In this document: one piece after another, positions 10,440-22,429 of the stretch
Position numbering within the stretch: the first letter of the stretch is position 1
Layout: each line of letters starts with the position of its first letter
NCBI GenBank assembly: GCA_034638255.1
Contig: JAWPGT010000026.1
Location: forward strand, 124,001 to 188,000
DNA length: 64,000 nt
From: Coprinus comatus
Taxonomy: Eukaryota; Basidiomycota; Agaricomycetes; Agaricales; Agaricaceae
Direction: 5' to 3'
The notes under the pieces: generated by a model
What the model saw: the letters and a program-made list of their open reading frames with translations, nothing else
The model's database searches: none
What the model was told of the DNA's origin: nothing
Translations under genes and position numbers: made by a program

Positions 10440-12566
10440 TTTATTTGGAATGCGAGGTTGAAAACTTGTGTAACAAGTATGATTAATGCAGTTGAAATGT
10501 TGACCCTGGATAAGTTTTCCAGTAAAAATGAATTTTCGGGATTTGAAATTATTTTCTCACGTTCTGGGGGCCAACTCAAAACTTTCTCACCACGTCCCTT
10601 GAAGTATTTTCGGTGTTGCACCAGTGTTCCCTCATCCCTCATCGCCCTAATCAATGGCTTAGCTTAGTGCGCTGAATCTTCTAGGCTGTAACAGAACAAT
10701 TAAGATCAATCGCATCGATGTGAAACACTACATTGTGTAGCTGTTAAACGCTCAGCACAAGCCACCCATGGCCCATAAGCTGTGACACTTTCACTCCTTT
10801 CGAGCAGAAATAACAGCAATTTTCCATGAGGTCTGACCTATAAAGGTATGCTGACTTGATCTAAGAAGAGGGTGTGCTGTTTAATCCCGAGTTATGAATG
10901 TTTCTGTCTGGGAAATGTCAAACAAGAACAAAGTGTAAAATCGCTTAAAAGGCTGTATATATATTCTATCATCTTATCACATTCACAGCTTGACAATCTA
11001 CTACTACAAGTGAGTCAATCATCTCCTATTTTCGACCTTTGAGACCCGTTAAACTCACTTTACTGTTCACTCTGCTTTGTAGACGATGATCTCTAACGAT
11101 GTGTGGCTCAATGGGTGATAACGTATGGCCTTACTTAGTCTTCCGTTCACCCTCACATCCATCGATTGCCTATCGATAGTCCTCATATCTATCTCATAGA
11201 CCGCCGCTGTAATAACCTCTCATGCTTCCTGCGGTATTCATGGCCATTGGCTACCGGTTGTGCGGCATCCTCGAAGATTTCTCAGTAAGTAAACAACACA
11301 ATTATCCAGGGGCTTCTGTGTGCTCATAGTATCTCCATAGTCACTTCTTCCAGCCCGTCTAATTTTCCTTTCATGAGTTCCCAATCTCTAAATCCTTCTC
11401 TCTCTTTCAACGCCCACTTTTTACGCCTTGTTTCTCTCTTGTCTGACTTATGTGGTTTCTCTTGGCTCCTTGCGTAATCTTGCGTGATTTTTGTATGTAG
11501 ACTCCTCTTGGATACTGGAATTTTCTTCATACTTTTCATCTGTGTTTTTTCGCATGTTTTCTTCGTGTGATACAGGGTACCTTCCTTACCATTTTGCGTG
11601 ATTTTCTATAGTAGATTATTTCTTCATTGTGTGATTTAATAGCCTAGTTATCTTTTATACCTTGAGTAATTTAACTGCTTCCTCAATAATCTTCCTACTT
11701 TTTCATCTCATTCCTTAATTAAAACCCTACAGAACATCAGTCGATGCACCATCAATTGAACCCCGTCAACTTGTATAACGCAATGTTGTACGTTGAGCAC
11801 TGAGTACTTTGTATTATTACTATGGGGAGTCTGGGACGCTTTAGACGCCCAGGCTAAGAAGCTACATCTTGCAATTTAACAGAATCAACTACCTTGAGGT
11901 CACCAAGTGATGCCGAATCATCGTACATTCAATATTCAATATGTCACAATATTAAACGCCCAGTAGCAACTCCACCAAAATTTCCCAACAGCACATCCGA
12001 CCATTTTCATCCCACCATGGGTTGAGATTTGAGCTTCACTTCTTAATACTGGATTGACTTCGAATTCGAAGAAACAAAAGCTCGAACAAGGGAGTGAATG
12101 TGATAGCTTCTGACAACTATGCATTTCAATTTTCTGGATCTCTACTTTAAGAAAGCTAGGAAAGTATCCGGATCCGTCCGAATTTCCTTCTTTTCATGTA
12201 TACCATTCGCGTATATATAGTTGTCGTTTAGTATGCTTTTTTCCTGATTTTCTCTGGAGGTACTTGATATTATGTTATAGAAATTTTCAATGTTCATGAT
12301 TTCTGTTCCCAAAATTATAGGAGAATACATCCCAAGTTACGTCATTCCAGTTTGTGGAAATATTTACCAATGGTTTGACCCGTGTAGTATTGCTGATGCA
12401 ATGATTCAGACCTTTCAGAAAAAAACCAACCACATGCGAGTATTTATGTAGAACTTCGTATACCGCGTAGCAGCCGAGTGGTGGCGCACAACTCCATATA
12501 ACTTGCATATAACTCCAAAGCATTGGCATGAATGGATGCCCGGGAAGACCTCCGAAAGGCTTGAAG
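10440..12566. other. Intergenic, no gene seen
   Basis: Upstream of F-box copy A. A TATA-like ctgtatatatattc lies near 10952-10965, followed by gacaatctactac and a gtgagtc that resembles a donor site, so a short transcript could start here, but no coding exon can be supported. The minus-strand frame at 11324-11539 is rich in Lys and Arg (71 codons) with no known motif. The rest is AT-rich. Confidence 0.4.
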
Positions 12567-12770
12567 TGACGTCACTCAGCAGAAACTGCTATTTAAACCT
12601 TCACGTTCAAACTCCTTTCCCCGTCCTCTTTCTTCCTTCTTTTACTTCCTGGTTAATCTACCTCAGTATCACCTTGTCGGTATTCACTCTCAACAATCAG
12701 AGTCTACTCATGTGCACCCGATTATACGGTCCGGAGATTTCCATTAATCCCCTTCTATCAATATATGCAT
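12567..12770 (+). repeat. Dispersed CRE/TTCTATCA module, copy R1
   Basis: Begins with TGACGTCACTC and ends CCATTAATCCCCTTCTATCA followed by ATATATGCA. The same two end motifs, with a pyrimidine-rich middle, recur at 19622-19870, 30081-30225, 46911-47090, 49332-49500, 53711-53908, 60163-60325 and 63454-63600. Function and class unknown. Confidence 0.6.
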
Positions 12771-13434
12771 TATTGAATATTGAATGATCGTTGTCTGCGT
12801 AAGCTTGTTCGTTTTCCCCTTTCTTTTCAGAGTGGGTCGAAAGCGAGCAACTTGGTACTGATCATCACTAGCAGATATACAACTTCTTCGTTATAGCACT
12901 TATGATGTCATTATAGAGGACGTGTCCTCATCTCTCAGACTGGCACAGGTGTAACCTTTGTCGACTGGTATGGTATAGTCGGGCTTGGTTGGAGTGAGTA
13001 TATGCGCTTCACAATGTTTGTAAAATCATGACAATAATTTGTTTTTAGCAAACCTGGATGCTCATTGACGGATAGATGGCTGTTTTTCATCACAGTTTAC
13101 TCCCTCGCTACTTGTATGCAGTCCACTATGGAAAGGGTGTGTACTATGGTGCGAGATGGGAGTATGTGGATGTAGTAGTAGATGGTAGATGTAATGGCCT
13201 TTCAGAAGGATATAACTTTCAATTCATAAAACAAAAGAAGTCGTAGTAATAATTAACAGGATCTGTCAACAAGGTCTATCAAAACTTCACGTTTGGTATG
13301 CAATTTCTCTTGAATCATTGCAACATGTTATATAAAATGACATCTGGCTATTTTTGTAATCTTGAAATCTAAACGATTATGTTCTCACAACACATACACA
13401 GTGTCTATAGACTATTATAGAGGGTCGAACTACT
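12771..13434. other. Intergenic, no gene seen
   Basis: Short AT-rich spacer between repeat R1 and the 3' end of the dehydrogenase gene. The interval presumably includes the 3' UTR of that gene. No open frame above about 40 codons attracts attention and no RNA structure is obvious. Confidence 0.4.
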
Positions 13435-14523
13435 CTAAGTGATCTTCTTTCCAGTGAGGCGAGCTGTGTAAGTCATAAGACGTCCAGCATTTCCACAAAT
13501 AGGATTGACGCCTAGGCACATATATTTTAGTGAAAAGGGCGAGTAAAAAGAATAAATCCAGTGCTCACTTTGTAGAGCGTATGTAAGGATAGTCTGCCTC
13601 CATGGCCAAGAAATCAGATCAATACCCCCTCTTTCTACGCCATCAACTATCGCCTTAGCCATACCCTCAGTGGAAGCAATTTCAGCTTTTGGTGTAGTGC
13701 TTTGTTGCGATAACATTTTATCAGTCATCCGGGAACGAATAAAACCAGGAGCAACATTGACAACTTCGATATTGTCTTGTTTGGCAATACAACGCAAGTC
13801 TGCAGCAAATGTGTTTATGAAGGCTTTAGAGGATGCATAAGATATCATGTTGGCTGGGGCAAAGAATCCTGCCGTAGAACCTATCATACACTGTTTGTTT
13901 TTTAAAATCAGCATATATGCGCCAAATATTAACCCCAATCAACTTACAATCTTTCCGGCAGAGCGTGACTTCATAAGTTCGTAGGCAGTGAGAACAGCAG
14001 CAACCGTCCCAGAGATATTAACCTTTATTATCTCCTCTGTAACGTCCAGACCCCATGGTTGCCCTTCGTCGAGATGATTAGAGATACCTGCAATCGAGTA
14101 GAGATGGGTAATAGGTCCGAATCTAGAATCGATGTGCTCAATAGCCCTCGTGATGTCTTTTGGTGGACTCTTGAGATTGATGGGTTGTATTTCAATGATT
14201 GCACGAGTATCCCCAAGAGATGAAATTGCAGAACGGAGCTTTTCTGCGTTACTTGAGGCAGCGATGATGGTAGTATTATTCATTACTGCATATTTCTTGA
14301 CCACTTCGAGGCCGATCCCAGATGATGCACCAATTATGAGGACCGATTTCTTGCTATTATCTTCTGGAACAACTTCTGAGAAAGCCCTTACAATGCTGAG
14401 AGGAAGTGCAACCCCAAGGGTCAAAGCAAGAGAAGATATTGAGGTGACGATTGTTCCAAGCGATATGGAAACATTCTGGAGAGTGTAGTCAAGAGGTGGT
14501 AGCTGGCGGAGGTTAAGACGCAT
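13435..14523 (-). CDS. Short-chain dehydrogenase/reductase (SDR), membrane-anchored
   Basis: Two exons, 14523-13948 and 13890-13435, intron 57 nt (gtaagt...aacag), 343 aa. Start chosen at the ATG following a TATA-like tatatatata about 30 nt upstream. Residues 18-45 form a hydrophobic segment, probably an N-terminal membrane anchor. The Rossmann fold begins with SVLIIGASSGIG (Gly-rich TGxxxGIG type cofactor loop) near residue 60, a mid-fold SIAGIS near 145 takes the NNAG position, and the catalytic Tyr and Lys are present in ISYASSKAF, with the Ser side at MIGSTAG. This is the classical SDR active site, so NAD(P)-dependent oxidation or reduction of an alcohol or ketone is expected; the substrate cannot be read from sequence. 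It resembles DHRS7-like or ketoreductase-type fungal SDRs. The frame is intact. Transcribed away from F-box copy C. Confidence 0.85.
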
Positions 14524-15083
14524 TGTTGTTAATTTCTGTGCTCCATTGGCTATATATATATTGCACTTTTGGTCACTACGTCATTACCATCGTCATTATC
14601 TTACTTTGTATCCCACTACCTCTGTCGTTTATGTAGACGTTGGAAATGGAACCCATCGGTCGTAGAACATTGTAGGCAAATTGCTCCTTCGGAGTTTTGT
14701 GAGTTAACGCTCGAGCCGTAAGATCTTAAGACCCCGCTCGAATGAATGAGAGAGTTGGACATTAGAAATATAACTCTACGTGTACTCCCGTCACTAAGTT
14801 TATGAACAATTGTAGAACACAACTATATGGCAGTCATATCATTAATGGCCGCGCATGTCCGACAATGATCATAACACTATCACATAGAAACGAGTCTATC
14901 TAACATAGCAGGGAGGAATTGTGTATGATAATGAATTATGACTCAGTATACAGTTCATTGAATTAGCGCCCCTGACACGTGTGTTCTGGTTTAAATTCCG
15001 AACTGCTTTTATCTGATGACAGTCTTTTCCCCAGCTACATTAATTAGCACATCGTACAAAACGCTCAACATTTCAACACTCTA
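14524..15083. promoter_or_regulatory. Divergent upstream region of SDR and F-box copy C
   Basis: A 560-bp region between two divergently oriented genes. A run tatatatata at about 14552-14561 is positioned as a TATA element for the dehydrogenase. On the other side only a weak AT-rich stretch precedes the F-box start. No coding frame is supported. Confidence 0.4.
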
Positions 15084-17611
15084 ATGGAACAAGTAACTCG
15101 AAGGTCATCTCGACTCATGTAGAATACTCAAGTCCCGGAAGCCACTCAAGCTCAAATACAAGAATCTGTTCAAGATAAAGACGCGTCGCATACAGAAGAA
15201 GTGAAAAGAAAGATGAAAGTGACGCGTGGAAAACGCACTAACAAGAAAGCAATTCAAGTAACAAATGCACTTGACGCTACGACTTTGAATGAAACAGAAG
15301 AGCTAGCTACTGCTTCAAAGACGCTACTAGTAGAACCGTCACCCTTTCGCAACGTTAGAGGCCGTAGGGGTTTCTTACAATACATGAACGACATGCCTCT
15401 GGATATTTTATATGAAATATTTGGAGAGCTTGAACCTGTTGATCTTCTACACCTGTCTTGGTCGTGCAAAAGCGTTCGTGCAATTGTGATGGATAAAGGC
15501 GCGAAATTCTTGTGGAAAAAGGTACGATTGATATATTTAGAACTTGTCCCATCGACACTAAATTCTCATTGGCACTTCAAGGTGTACAAATCATTGGAAA
15601 ACCAGCCACCCCCATGTCCCCCTGATCTCAATTATGCTCAATATACTCGCTTCCTGTTCGTTAATCGTTGTATGGTAAGTCTGATATTCATAGTACTCAC
15701 ATGCAATGTGATCCAGTGTAGGTCTGTCAGGTGGCGGCAGCCAGTAGCGCTCAGCACTGTTCTTGGGGATTAAAATTCAAGGCATGCAAGAAGTGTCTAC
15801 AAACATCGGATTTGTGAGTTAGAGATCAGCGGATCTCTATATATCATCTAAAAGAAGAATACCATTGAATATATTTCACAGTTTCGTTACATGTCTATCA
15901 TCATGGGATCTTGCTTGTTCTACTCACTATATCAATGTCGCTAGTAGTAAGTTAAACCACCTGCACCTGATTCTTACAACAGACCTAACCCTTATATGCA
16001 TTTTCAGAATTCCAATGCACTCGTTACTATCCTAAGTCTGCGGAGATACTCGATGATCAGTTGTCCTCAGACCCAAAACTAAAAGCGTCATTCGACTTCA
16101 ATCAACTCAAAGAGGAATTTACAATGAAACGAGACGTAAGAATATAATATCTGTAGGATAACACGTTCTATCACTAAATCCTATTTGGGTAGGGTGAAGC
16201 ACAATACGACCAATGGAGAAGCAGAGTAGCAACAAACCGAAATGATGATCTAAGCAAAAAACGAGAAGCAAGGCGTGAGGCGTACGTGATGAATTCCTCT
16301 GCTTATTATTTTTGTTAACGGACCTTTCTGGAATTACAGTATTCTTGAAAGACTTCATGAAATAGGTATGGCTCACCCTCCTGTTTTTGTAACCTCAAGA
16401 ATTATACTGACTTATACTTCCACCTGAACACTGGAAACAGGATGGGACAAAGAAAAAGTTCTCAAATCTCTTGAATATACACGTTTCAGACTCAAACTCG
16501 AGGAATTACCAACATTCCAAAGATCATCTAAACTGACCAATGGAGGTTTGTAATCTTTTGAATCTTATGTTATCACGATATTGACATGACCACCTAGAGT
16601 GGAACGAGATCCGCCCACAGATATTATCAATCTTAGAACAGGGACAACGGAGCTGGAAAAACAGTCGCATTCAGATGAATATACAACGATTCCGGGACAT
16701 CGTCGAGGAATGGTACCACAACATCCAATCAACAAACTCAGCTCTGGACTTCAAAGCCGTCCCTTTGGATTTCATGGTCCATGAACCATTTTTGTGTTCC
16801 ATTCTCAACTACAAAGAAGCCGCAACATTTGAACTCGACGAAGAGATATCCTCAATATTCATGTTTTTGCATACAGAATGTCTACAAAAACGCAGACAGG
16901 TCTTGTTTAATCTACTCCCAGACTATTTGAGGCACGGAAGTTCTGGGGAAATAGGTGATTCCAATCAAGTAGTATCGCCCCTCGCCTCCATCTGGTTTAA
17001 ATATCGTTCTACCTTTACTCCACGGGGTTATTCTTCGATGTTAGATCAAGTTAAAACATCCCATCCATTCCACAAGAGAAGGGAAATGTTGGCCCTTCAT
17101 TATTCTTGGTTCGATCACAGGTATTCCTATCTACAAAATGCTGATATTGTCTTCGATCACGATGCACACAAACTCGCAATACACTGCGTGGGTGACTCAA
17201 TAATCTAACTGGATTATCGAGGACATACCTAAACTTTACTCTGAGAGCCACGCTCACGAGTAAAGTAAAGGTTAGATAAGTACTCGCTAGTACTTGATAA
17301 TCTGTGTGGATTACCAAGTCACTGGCACAGTGAATATATATCATCGAATGGAGCGGAAAGGATCCGAACACTACAACAGAAAAGACGATGAACTCTTTAG
17401 ACATCAAGTTTATCTGTAATCGGTATGCTACCCCTATAGTGCACACTTGGGACAAAGCGGTAAATCCTTCTCTGTTATCACTTGTGTATTGAACAAACCT
17501 CATATGATTTTTTAATAGGTTGTTCATGGAATAAAAGAACACACTCGTGCCAATGAAACCCCTGTCTGGGATGAGATTTTTTGTGTTCAGTCCATAGAAA
17601 ACTGTTCTTAG
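15084..17611 (+). pseudogene. F-box protein gene disrupted by a stop and a MITE (copy C)
   Basis: Ten exons can be placed: 15084-15521, 15582-15674, 15722-15813, 15882-15946, 16008-16135, 16193-16281, 16340-16365, 16441-16545, 16598-about 17460 (interrupted), and 17519-17611. Introns are GT-AG. The F-box is intact (MNDMPLDILYEIFGELEP at about residues 100-117 of the ancestral model). Two lesions: codon 13 is TAG (15120-15122) where paralogues have CAG or a similar codon, and a 151-bp insertion at 17182-17332 creates a stop at 17208. Translation could restart at ATG 15213 and still include the F-box, giving a C-terminally truncated protein. Removing the insertion and one AATA copy restores a frame that matches the paralogues through DPNTTTEKTMNS. 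Same gene family as copies A, B, D, E and F. Confidence 0.8.
17182..17332. mobile_element. 151-bp MITE with CACTG ends inside an F-box exon
   Basis: Starts CACTGCGTGGGTGACT and ends AGTCACTGGCACAGTG, with imperfect inverted repeats extending about 60 bp inward. A direct repeat AATA flanks it (17178-17181 and 17333-17336). Excising it together with one AATA restores the paralogue reading frame, which proves insertion. CACTG ends recall CACTA-type transposons, but the 4-bp duplication does not fit their usual 3 bp, so the superfamily is open. Confidence 0.8.
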
Positions 17612-17889
17612 GATAACTATTCGACTTGTCGCAATCTGGTCGATGTGAAGTCAGAGCTTGGTCGGAGCCATTAGACGATGATATAAATCTGAATAAATTG
17701 TGAATGTGATTAATTTATTGTTTGAAATAACGACCTCTCAAATGGAGGTTGATTTTGTGCAGACAAAAGAAAGTCGAGATTCGAAATCACGTTTCAGAAG
17801 CCTGCATGGTGCTTCAACATTGACAAGTCTCAAATGATAATTCGGACGATATTGTCATCAAATCGAACATCATATCTCCTAAACTGGGG
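17612..17889. other. Intergenic spacer
   Basis: Between the ends of the convergent F-box copy C and the unknown minus-strand gene. Nothing recognised; likely 3' UTRs of both. Confidence 0.35.
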
Positions 17890-18660
17890 TTATACAACCT
17901 CTTAAGACTAAGCTCTCTCGACTTTGGACCTCAGAAAAAATAGTGAATTGAAAAGGAGTATGAACACATTTAATGTGCGTCGTATAAGTTCCCAAAGAAC
18001 TTGAACGTTAGATTCGAAAGGAGAACAAGACCAAAGATTTTGAGGATGTACGGGGTCACTTCGATTGAAAGGCAACGCAGCAGTTGAAGTAGGAGTAACT
18101 TTTACCCAAAATATATCAATGATTTCCATGAGAAACGTCAACGGAGAACAGTTAGAATTAGATATATCATTCAAAAAGTAGGGTAAAGTTTGAGATCTTC
18201 CAGAAATCCGTCGCGTTGTTGAGGTTATCAAATTCCTCCGCTTCTTCTTTTACTACTGTACTCTGTAGGAAGCCCCATATCATCATGTGGTTCTTCACAC
18301 ACAGTCTGTGACTATTGGTGTTGGATGTGGATGCTGGTGGTTCAGAGTCGAGTATGTATGATATAGCGCCATTTCCTGTGGGATGGTATGTGATGTCCTT
18401 CTTCCAAGCGTCCCAGTTGCGTTGTAAAGTGCACCTGTGCCAGTTATTTCCCAGTGGAAGTATAAGGTCTATTTGCACTGCGAGCATAAACCTGTGACTA
18501 GGGACTGGGCTCATTGGAGCATTTTTGCAGTGCTTGATCCGATGGGTTTGTCAACATGTCAGAATGACAAGACTGACAAATAGAAGAGGACATACACCTA
18601 TGAACTGGAACATCTGGATCGTGATCCACATTTTCAATACAGGTAAATAACAGAGTCACA
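17890..18660 (-). pseudogene. Uncharacterised gene remnant with Cys/His-rich start
   Basis: Read on the minus strand, three successive frames look coding but do not join: about 18640-18530 encodes a Cys/His-rich stretch (RCMSSSICQSCHSDML, then KC), 18514-18167 encodes a 115-residue segment with HRCTLQRNWDAWKKD and ends FTLLFE, and 18231-17908 continues in another frame with a hydrophobic stretch near its end. Short introns or frameshifts would be needed between them, and I find no convincing pair of splice sites. The Cys spacing suggests a metal-binding site, perhaps zinc-ribbon-like, but no family is recognised. Best read as a broken gene; it could also be three unrelated open frames. Confidence 0.3.
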
Positions 18661-19621
18661 GACGATAGAAAAGCGCACCTGGGATTACAAGTGATTAGTA
18701 TTTGAACCTTGATAGTATGTCATAATAGACAACGCACGTTATCCTGTTTCCTATACACCGGTTCCGTGTTGGGGCCTCTTTCCAATGTCTGAGGCTCTTC
18801 TAGTTACTACTAAGCAAGAAGATAAGCAACAATCTCACTCTGGTAATTCAAAAAGAATCCAAGAACACGACTAGGACATTATCATCGCGTAGGGATAGCC
18901 TTAACCATTTTAGTAACAAACGAGGCATTCAAGAGCGCATATATGCATGTATTCATACTTACTAGCCCAATTCTTTTGCATCACGCAGCATTTTTCTGAC
19001 TTCACTGAGTAGCCGTACTATTCGGCGTGGATAGCTAAGTTTGGCAATGAGTAGTTGTTCCAGTATCTCGTAAGTTGGATAAGATGACCCACAATATGTC
19101 CGGTGAATCCGATGCTATGACCCCTCTAAGAGGAAGTAAAGTCGTAAGTAGAGGCAGGACAATGGAACCAAGATAACAAACCATTAAAATAATCTCACCC
19201 AAGGCTATATACTGGAAGTTGGTTTGAACTTGGTGATGATATAGGTTCGAGTTCAAACTCTTTTTATGTCGGAAGAGGTTTATATACCTTATTTTCCTGA
19301 GAAAACGTGATCAGTTGAACGTGGAGGAAATCAGAAACTCAGAGTGATGATTGTAAAAGTCTTTTTTTGGCATTTCTGTTACTGTAACATACATTTGAAT
19401 TATGCTGAAGCATAAATTCACCTTTCTTCGTCGCATTTACCATATACACGATGAGATGAAGAAACATATAATATATTTATTGATTATTTCAAAATTAAAA
19501 CCAGGGTTCTTAAGTGCCTAAGCGTTGAATCTTTGAAGTCTGTAATGATGTCACCAACCTCTCAACTTCTGTCATTGAACTTGGGGAGTGTAAGATTACT
19601 CTGCCAGGTGAATTTGGAAAT
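18661..19621. other. Intergenic, no gene seen
   Basis: AT-rich. A minus-strand frame at 19035-19256 has one hydrophobic segment (ALGEIILMVCYLGSIVLPLL) and could be a chance membrane-like peptide. A tRNA-like ggttcgagttc at 19246 has no matching A box upstream. Confidence 0.35.
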
Positions 19622-19655
19622 GCATTTTACGAGTGGATAAATGCGCTACCATCCA

Positions 19656-19686
<31 letters not shown>

Positions 19687-19870
19687 GTCTTTACCATCGA
19701 CTACACCAGCCTTCAATACATCTCTCAGAATACTTGAGCACAGCATCCGATATTCCTTGTGGCAATGTCCCCTTTGGCTCTTGTTCTGTCATGCTTTCCA
19801 CTTGCTACTTGGGTCTAAATCAAATCCTTGAAATATTCCATTGATTCCCTTCTATCAACCATCTGATGCA
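19622..19870 (+). repeat. Dispersed CRE/TTCTATCA module, copy R2
   Basis: Contains gagtggataaatgcgct at 19631 and ends ttgattcccttctatcaacc at 19841-19860, then an imperfect atgcata. The middle includes a (CT)n tract at about 19662-19688. The TGACGTCA start of other copies is not evident. The gypsy element is inserted about 25 bp beyond its end. Confidence 0.5.
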
Positions 19871-19898
19871 TACGCATACATCGTGCTTTAACAACATC

Positions 19899-20418
19899 TG
19901 TTACGGTTTCATATTTATCACGACTAATCATTAGAACTAATGATGGACGATAGTGTACTTTCTCTTACTCGTTTCACATAGCCTTGGACTACTGTTTCGT
20001 ATAGCCTCGGACTAGCACTTTCTACGGACTTCCACTTGTCGTTTCACTCACTGTTTCAGCTGTAGATAGTTTCACTCTCCTGTCTCACATGTATCAAGCG
20101 TAGCCTACAACCTGTACTCGTAGTTGTATAAATACATGGACAGCGACAGAGATTAAGCTTCAGCTTAATACTCTAAGTTGCTTCTACTCTATCTCGTTCA
20201 TCGCCCTCAACTTGATACCTAGAACCGGAGTCAGCTCTAACTCTTGCACGAACGGCTTACTAGTAAGGAACACCTGTGATCTACAGTCCGAGTACTGTGG
20301 AGGTCGTCCCCTGAAAATAGTCTCAGTCTGAGTAGACGTTCTCCTCCTACGAGCATCTTGAAGAGATCCATCGTAGCATCGTCTATACTGAAACGGAGGT
20401 ATAGGCAAGATTATAACA
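19899..20418 (+). repeat. 5' LTR of the gypsy chromovirus
   Basis: 520 bp, TGTTACGG...TTATAACA. Contains a TATA-like gttgtataaatac near 20124-20136, the likely promoter. Almost identical to the 3' LTR, and clearly related to the solo LTR at 40447-40952 on the other strand. Confidence 0.93.
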
Positions 20419-20741
20419 TTGTATTAAGCTACAACTCGACGAATCCCTAACCCGGATATCTGTCATCGTCTTCCTCCGCGAACCTCTAACCCAGGTCTCT
20501 GCACTCGTCACCCTCCCCAACCCAACTCCGTGCGAACTCCTAACCAGAGTCTCTGCAACCCCTTGCTTTTATTCCTTTGACAACCGCCTAACCCGCAACC
20601 GTCATTACTTGGAGAATTAGCACAAACCCTCACGCATAGGATCAAGATCCGGGCTGACAACATACCTCGCCGTCGAGCAGGTCTACCTTAAGCAAGTAGT
20701 GGCTGAGAACATACCCTCTTAAGAAGAAGGGCTGCCTTTAG

Positions 20742-22427
20742 CAAGCAGCACCCCAAGTTTCCACAATTGCCTCCCACCGAATTTCCTCTTCCACTCCCTC
20801 GTCTTCCAGACAACCACCCATATCCAGAGACGCAAACGAACAAGAACTAGTTGATCTCTTTGACTCCGCCGTACGAATCCCAGAGGTCAGCACAACCTTT
20901 GGAACTCCTTCAATCAGGAGGTACCTTCCGCCTGGAATCAAACTTTCAAACGACCAACAAAGTTGCCTTGTTGATACCTGGAAACGATTTCAAGAACTCA
21001 ACGAAGCAGGAAGTTCCCAAATCGCTGCCGACATCCACTACATCTTCCGTTTCCTACTACCCTATAAATCCACCTCACTTCTTATCCGAGTCAACACCTA
21101 CGACCTATACCTGGTAGTTGACGGACTCTATCAACCCACTGTTGAAAACCCCAATCTTACAACTGATATCGAAGTCGACAAAACCAAAACTCTATTCTAC
21201 AGCAACGAACTTGCAAACCTCAGAAACGCAGTCCGCGACAAGATCATTGCTCTAGATCTATTCCCTACATCATCACCTATCCGAACTCATCCTCCCAATC
21301 CCAATCCCTCATCACCTGACGACGCTTCCATCCACTCAAATTCACAAACCCATTCTCGTGCTCAATCACCTACACCCAGAAACCCAGCTCGTCCTCCCTC
21401 CAGAATGACCGACCAACCTACCGAAGAAAACTACAATGGAAAATTCGATATCCCAATCGAAAGGTTTGATGGAAAACCCATCCATTATGAGAATTGGAAA
21501 GATAGCATCATTCTTGCCCTACAATCGAAACCCAAATACTTTCGAAACGGTGCTATCCAAACAGAACAAGCCATACCAGTTGTTCTCCAATTATTAACTC
21601 ATGGGAGTTGTGGTCATTTCCGAAGGCAATACTTGAGTTCTCATAAAGATGAAGCTGGAACATACAGATATGGAACATGGCGTGATTTCATCACAAGTCT
21701 TGACCGAGCTTTTCAACCCCACGCTGAAGCTGCCGATGCTCGCAACAAGCTCAAGACTTATCGCATGCTTCCTTGGCAAAATATGGAAGATCATGTTAAT
21801 AATGTCAAACAACTTCTTGACTTAGCTGGAATTGACAATGACGCCTACAAAGTCGATTCATTCCGTTCTACCCTCCCTCCTAAAATCCGAGAAGCCATTG
21901 CTCTTCGCTACCCTCAACCAACTACATTCGATGAATGGACTACCATTGCCACCCAACTTGATCAAGCTATCCGTCAGATCAACCACAAACCTCGTCCTCC
22001 AAAAAGCTATCAGAGACATAACTTCAACATCTCCAAACTACCCCAAGGAGAACCAATGGAGATTGATGCTACTGGACGATATGATGACGATGAATATGAA
22101 GAAGTCGGAATCCCAGATTTCGATTCTTCCGATTCAGAAGAATCTGACGAAGAAAACGAAGCTGAATTAATTCTTGGAATGGTCCTTACGGAACGACAAA
22201 AGGAACGTCGTAGCCGAGGAGTCTGCTTCTCCTGTGGAAATGCTGGACATTTCTTCCGAGAATGCCCCAAACGTCAATCCTCATCCTCCAAACCCCGCAA
22301 CAAGAAATCATCCTCATCAAACAGACCTTTCAAAAAGAAGAAGAAGAACAATGGAATTGACAAATTCCGAAGCTTCATGAAAGTGGCATCAACACTGATT
22401 GAAGATGAAGAAGATTTGAATTTTTAG
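20742..22427 (+). CDS. Gag protein of the gypsy element
   Basis: From the first ATG (21405) the product is 340 aa: a capsid-like helical region (about 15-180; conserved FDGKPIHYENWKDSI, then WRDFITSLDRAF and a segment with DHVNNVKQLLDLAGI), an acidic linker (DDDEYEEVGIPDFDSSDSEE), one zinc knuckle CFSCGNAGHFFREC (CX2CX4HX4C) and a basic tail. Gag coats genomic RNA in the particle. Oddly, the same frame stays open without any ATG for 221 codons upstream (20742-21404), after a TAG at 20739-20741, and that region reads like protein (VDTWKRFQEL, IHYIFRFLLPYKSTSLLIRV). Either a spliced or non-AUG start adds this N-terminal domain, or the start codon has been lost. The stop overlaps the pol frame, which is in -1. 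Confidence 0.85.
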   Translation, partial: QAAPQVSTIASHRISSSTPSSSRQPPISRDANEQELVDLFDSAVRIPEVSTTFGTPSIRRYLPPGIKLSNDQQSCLVDTWKRFQELNEAGSSQIAADIHYIFRFLLPYKSTSLLIRVNTYDLYLVVDGLYQPTVENPNLTTDIEVDKTKTLFYSNELANLRNAVRDKIIALDLFPTSSPIRTHPPNPNPSSPDDASIHSNSQTHSRAQSPTPRNPARPPSRMTDQPTEENYNGKFDIPIERFDGKPIHYENWKDSIILALQSKPKYFRNGAIQTEQAIPVVLQLLTHGSCGHFRRQYLSSHKDEAGTYRYGTWRDFITSLDRAFQPHAEAADARNKLKTYRMLPWQNMEDHVNNVKQLLDLAGIDNDAYKVDSFRSTLPPKIREAIALRYPQPTTFDEWTTIATQLDQAIRQINHKPRPPKSYQRHNFNISKLPQGEPMEIDATGRYDDDEYEEVGIPDFDSSDSEESDEENEAELILGMVLTERQKERRSRGVCFSCGNAGHFFRECPKRQSSSSKPRNKKSSSSNRPFKKKKKNNGIDKFRSFMKVASTLIEDEEDLNF

Positions 22428-22429
22428 GC

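Noticed and set aside
17388..17460. Separate short gene starting at ATG 17388
   Set aside because: It is the displaced end of the long F-box exon (copy C) after the MITE insertion.
22174..22380. Alternative frame inside gag as a separate protein
   Set aside because: Overlaps the zinc-knuckle region of gag and has no motif of its own.
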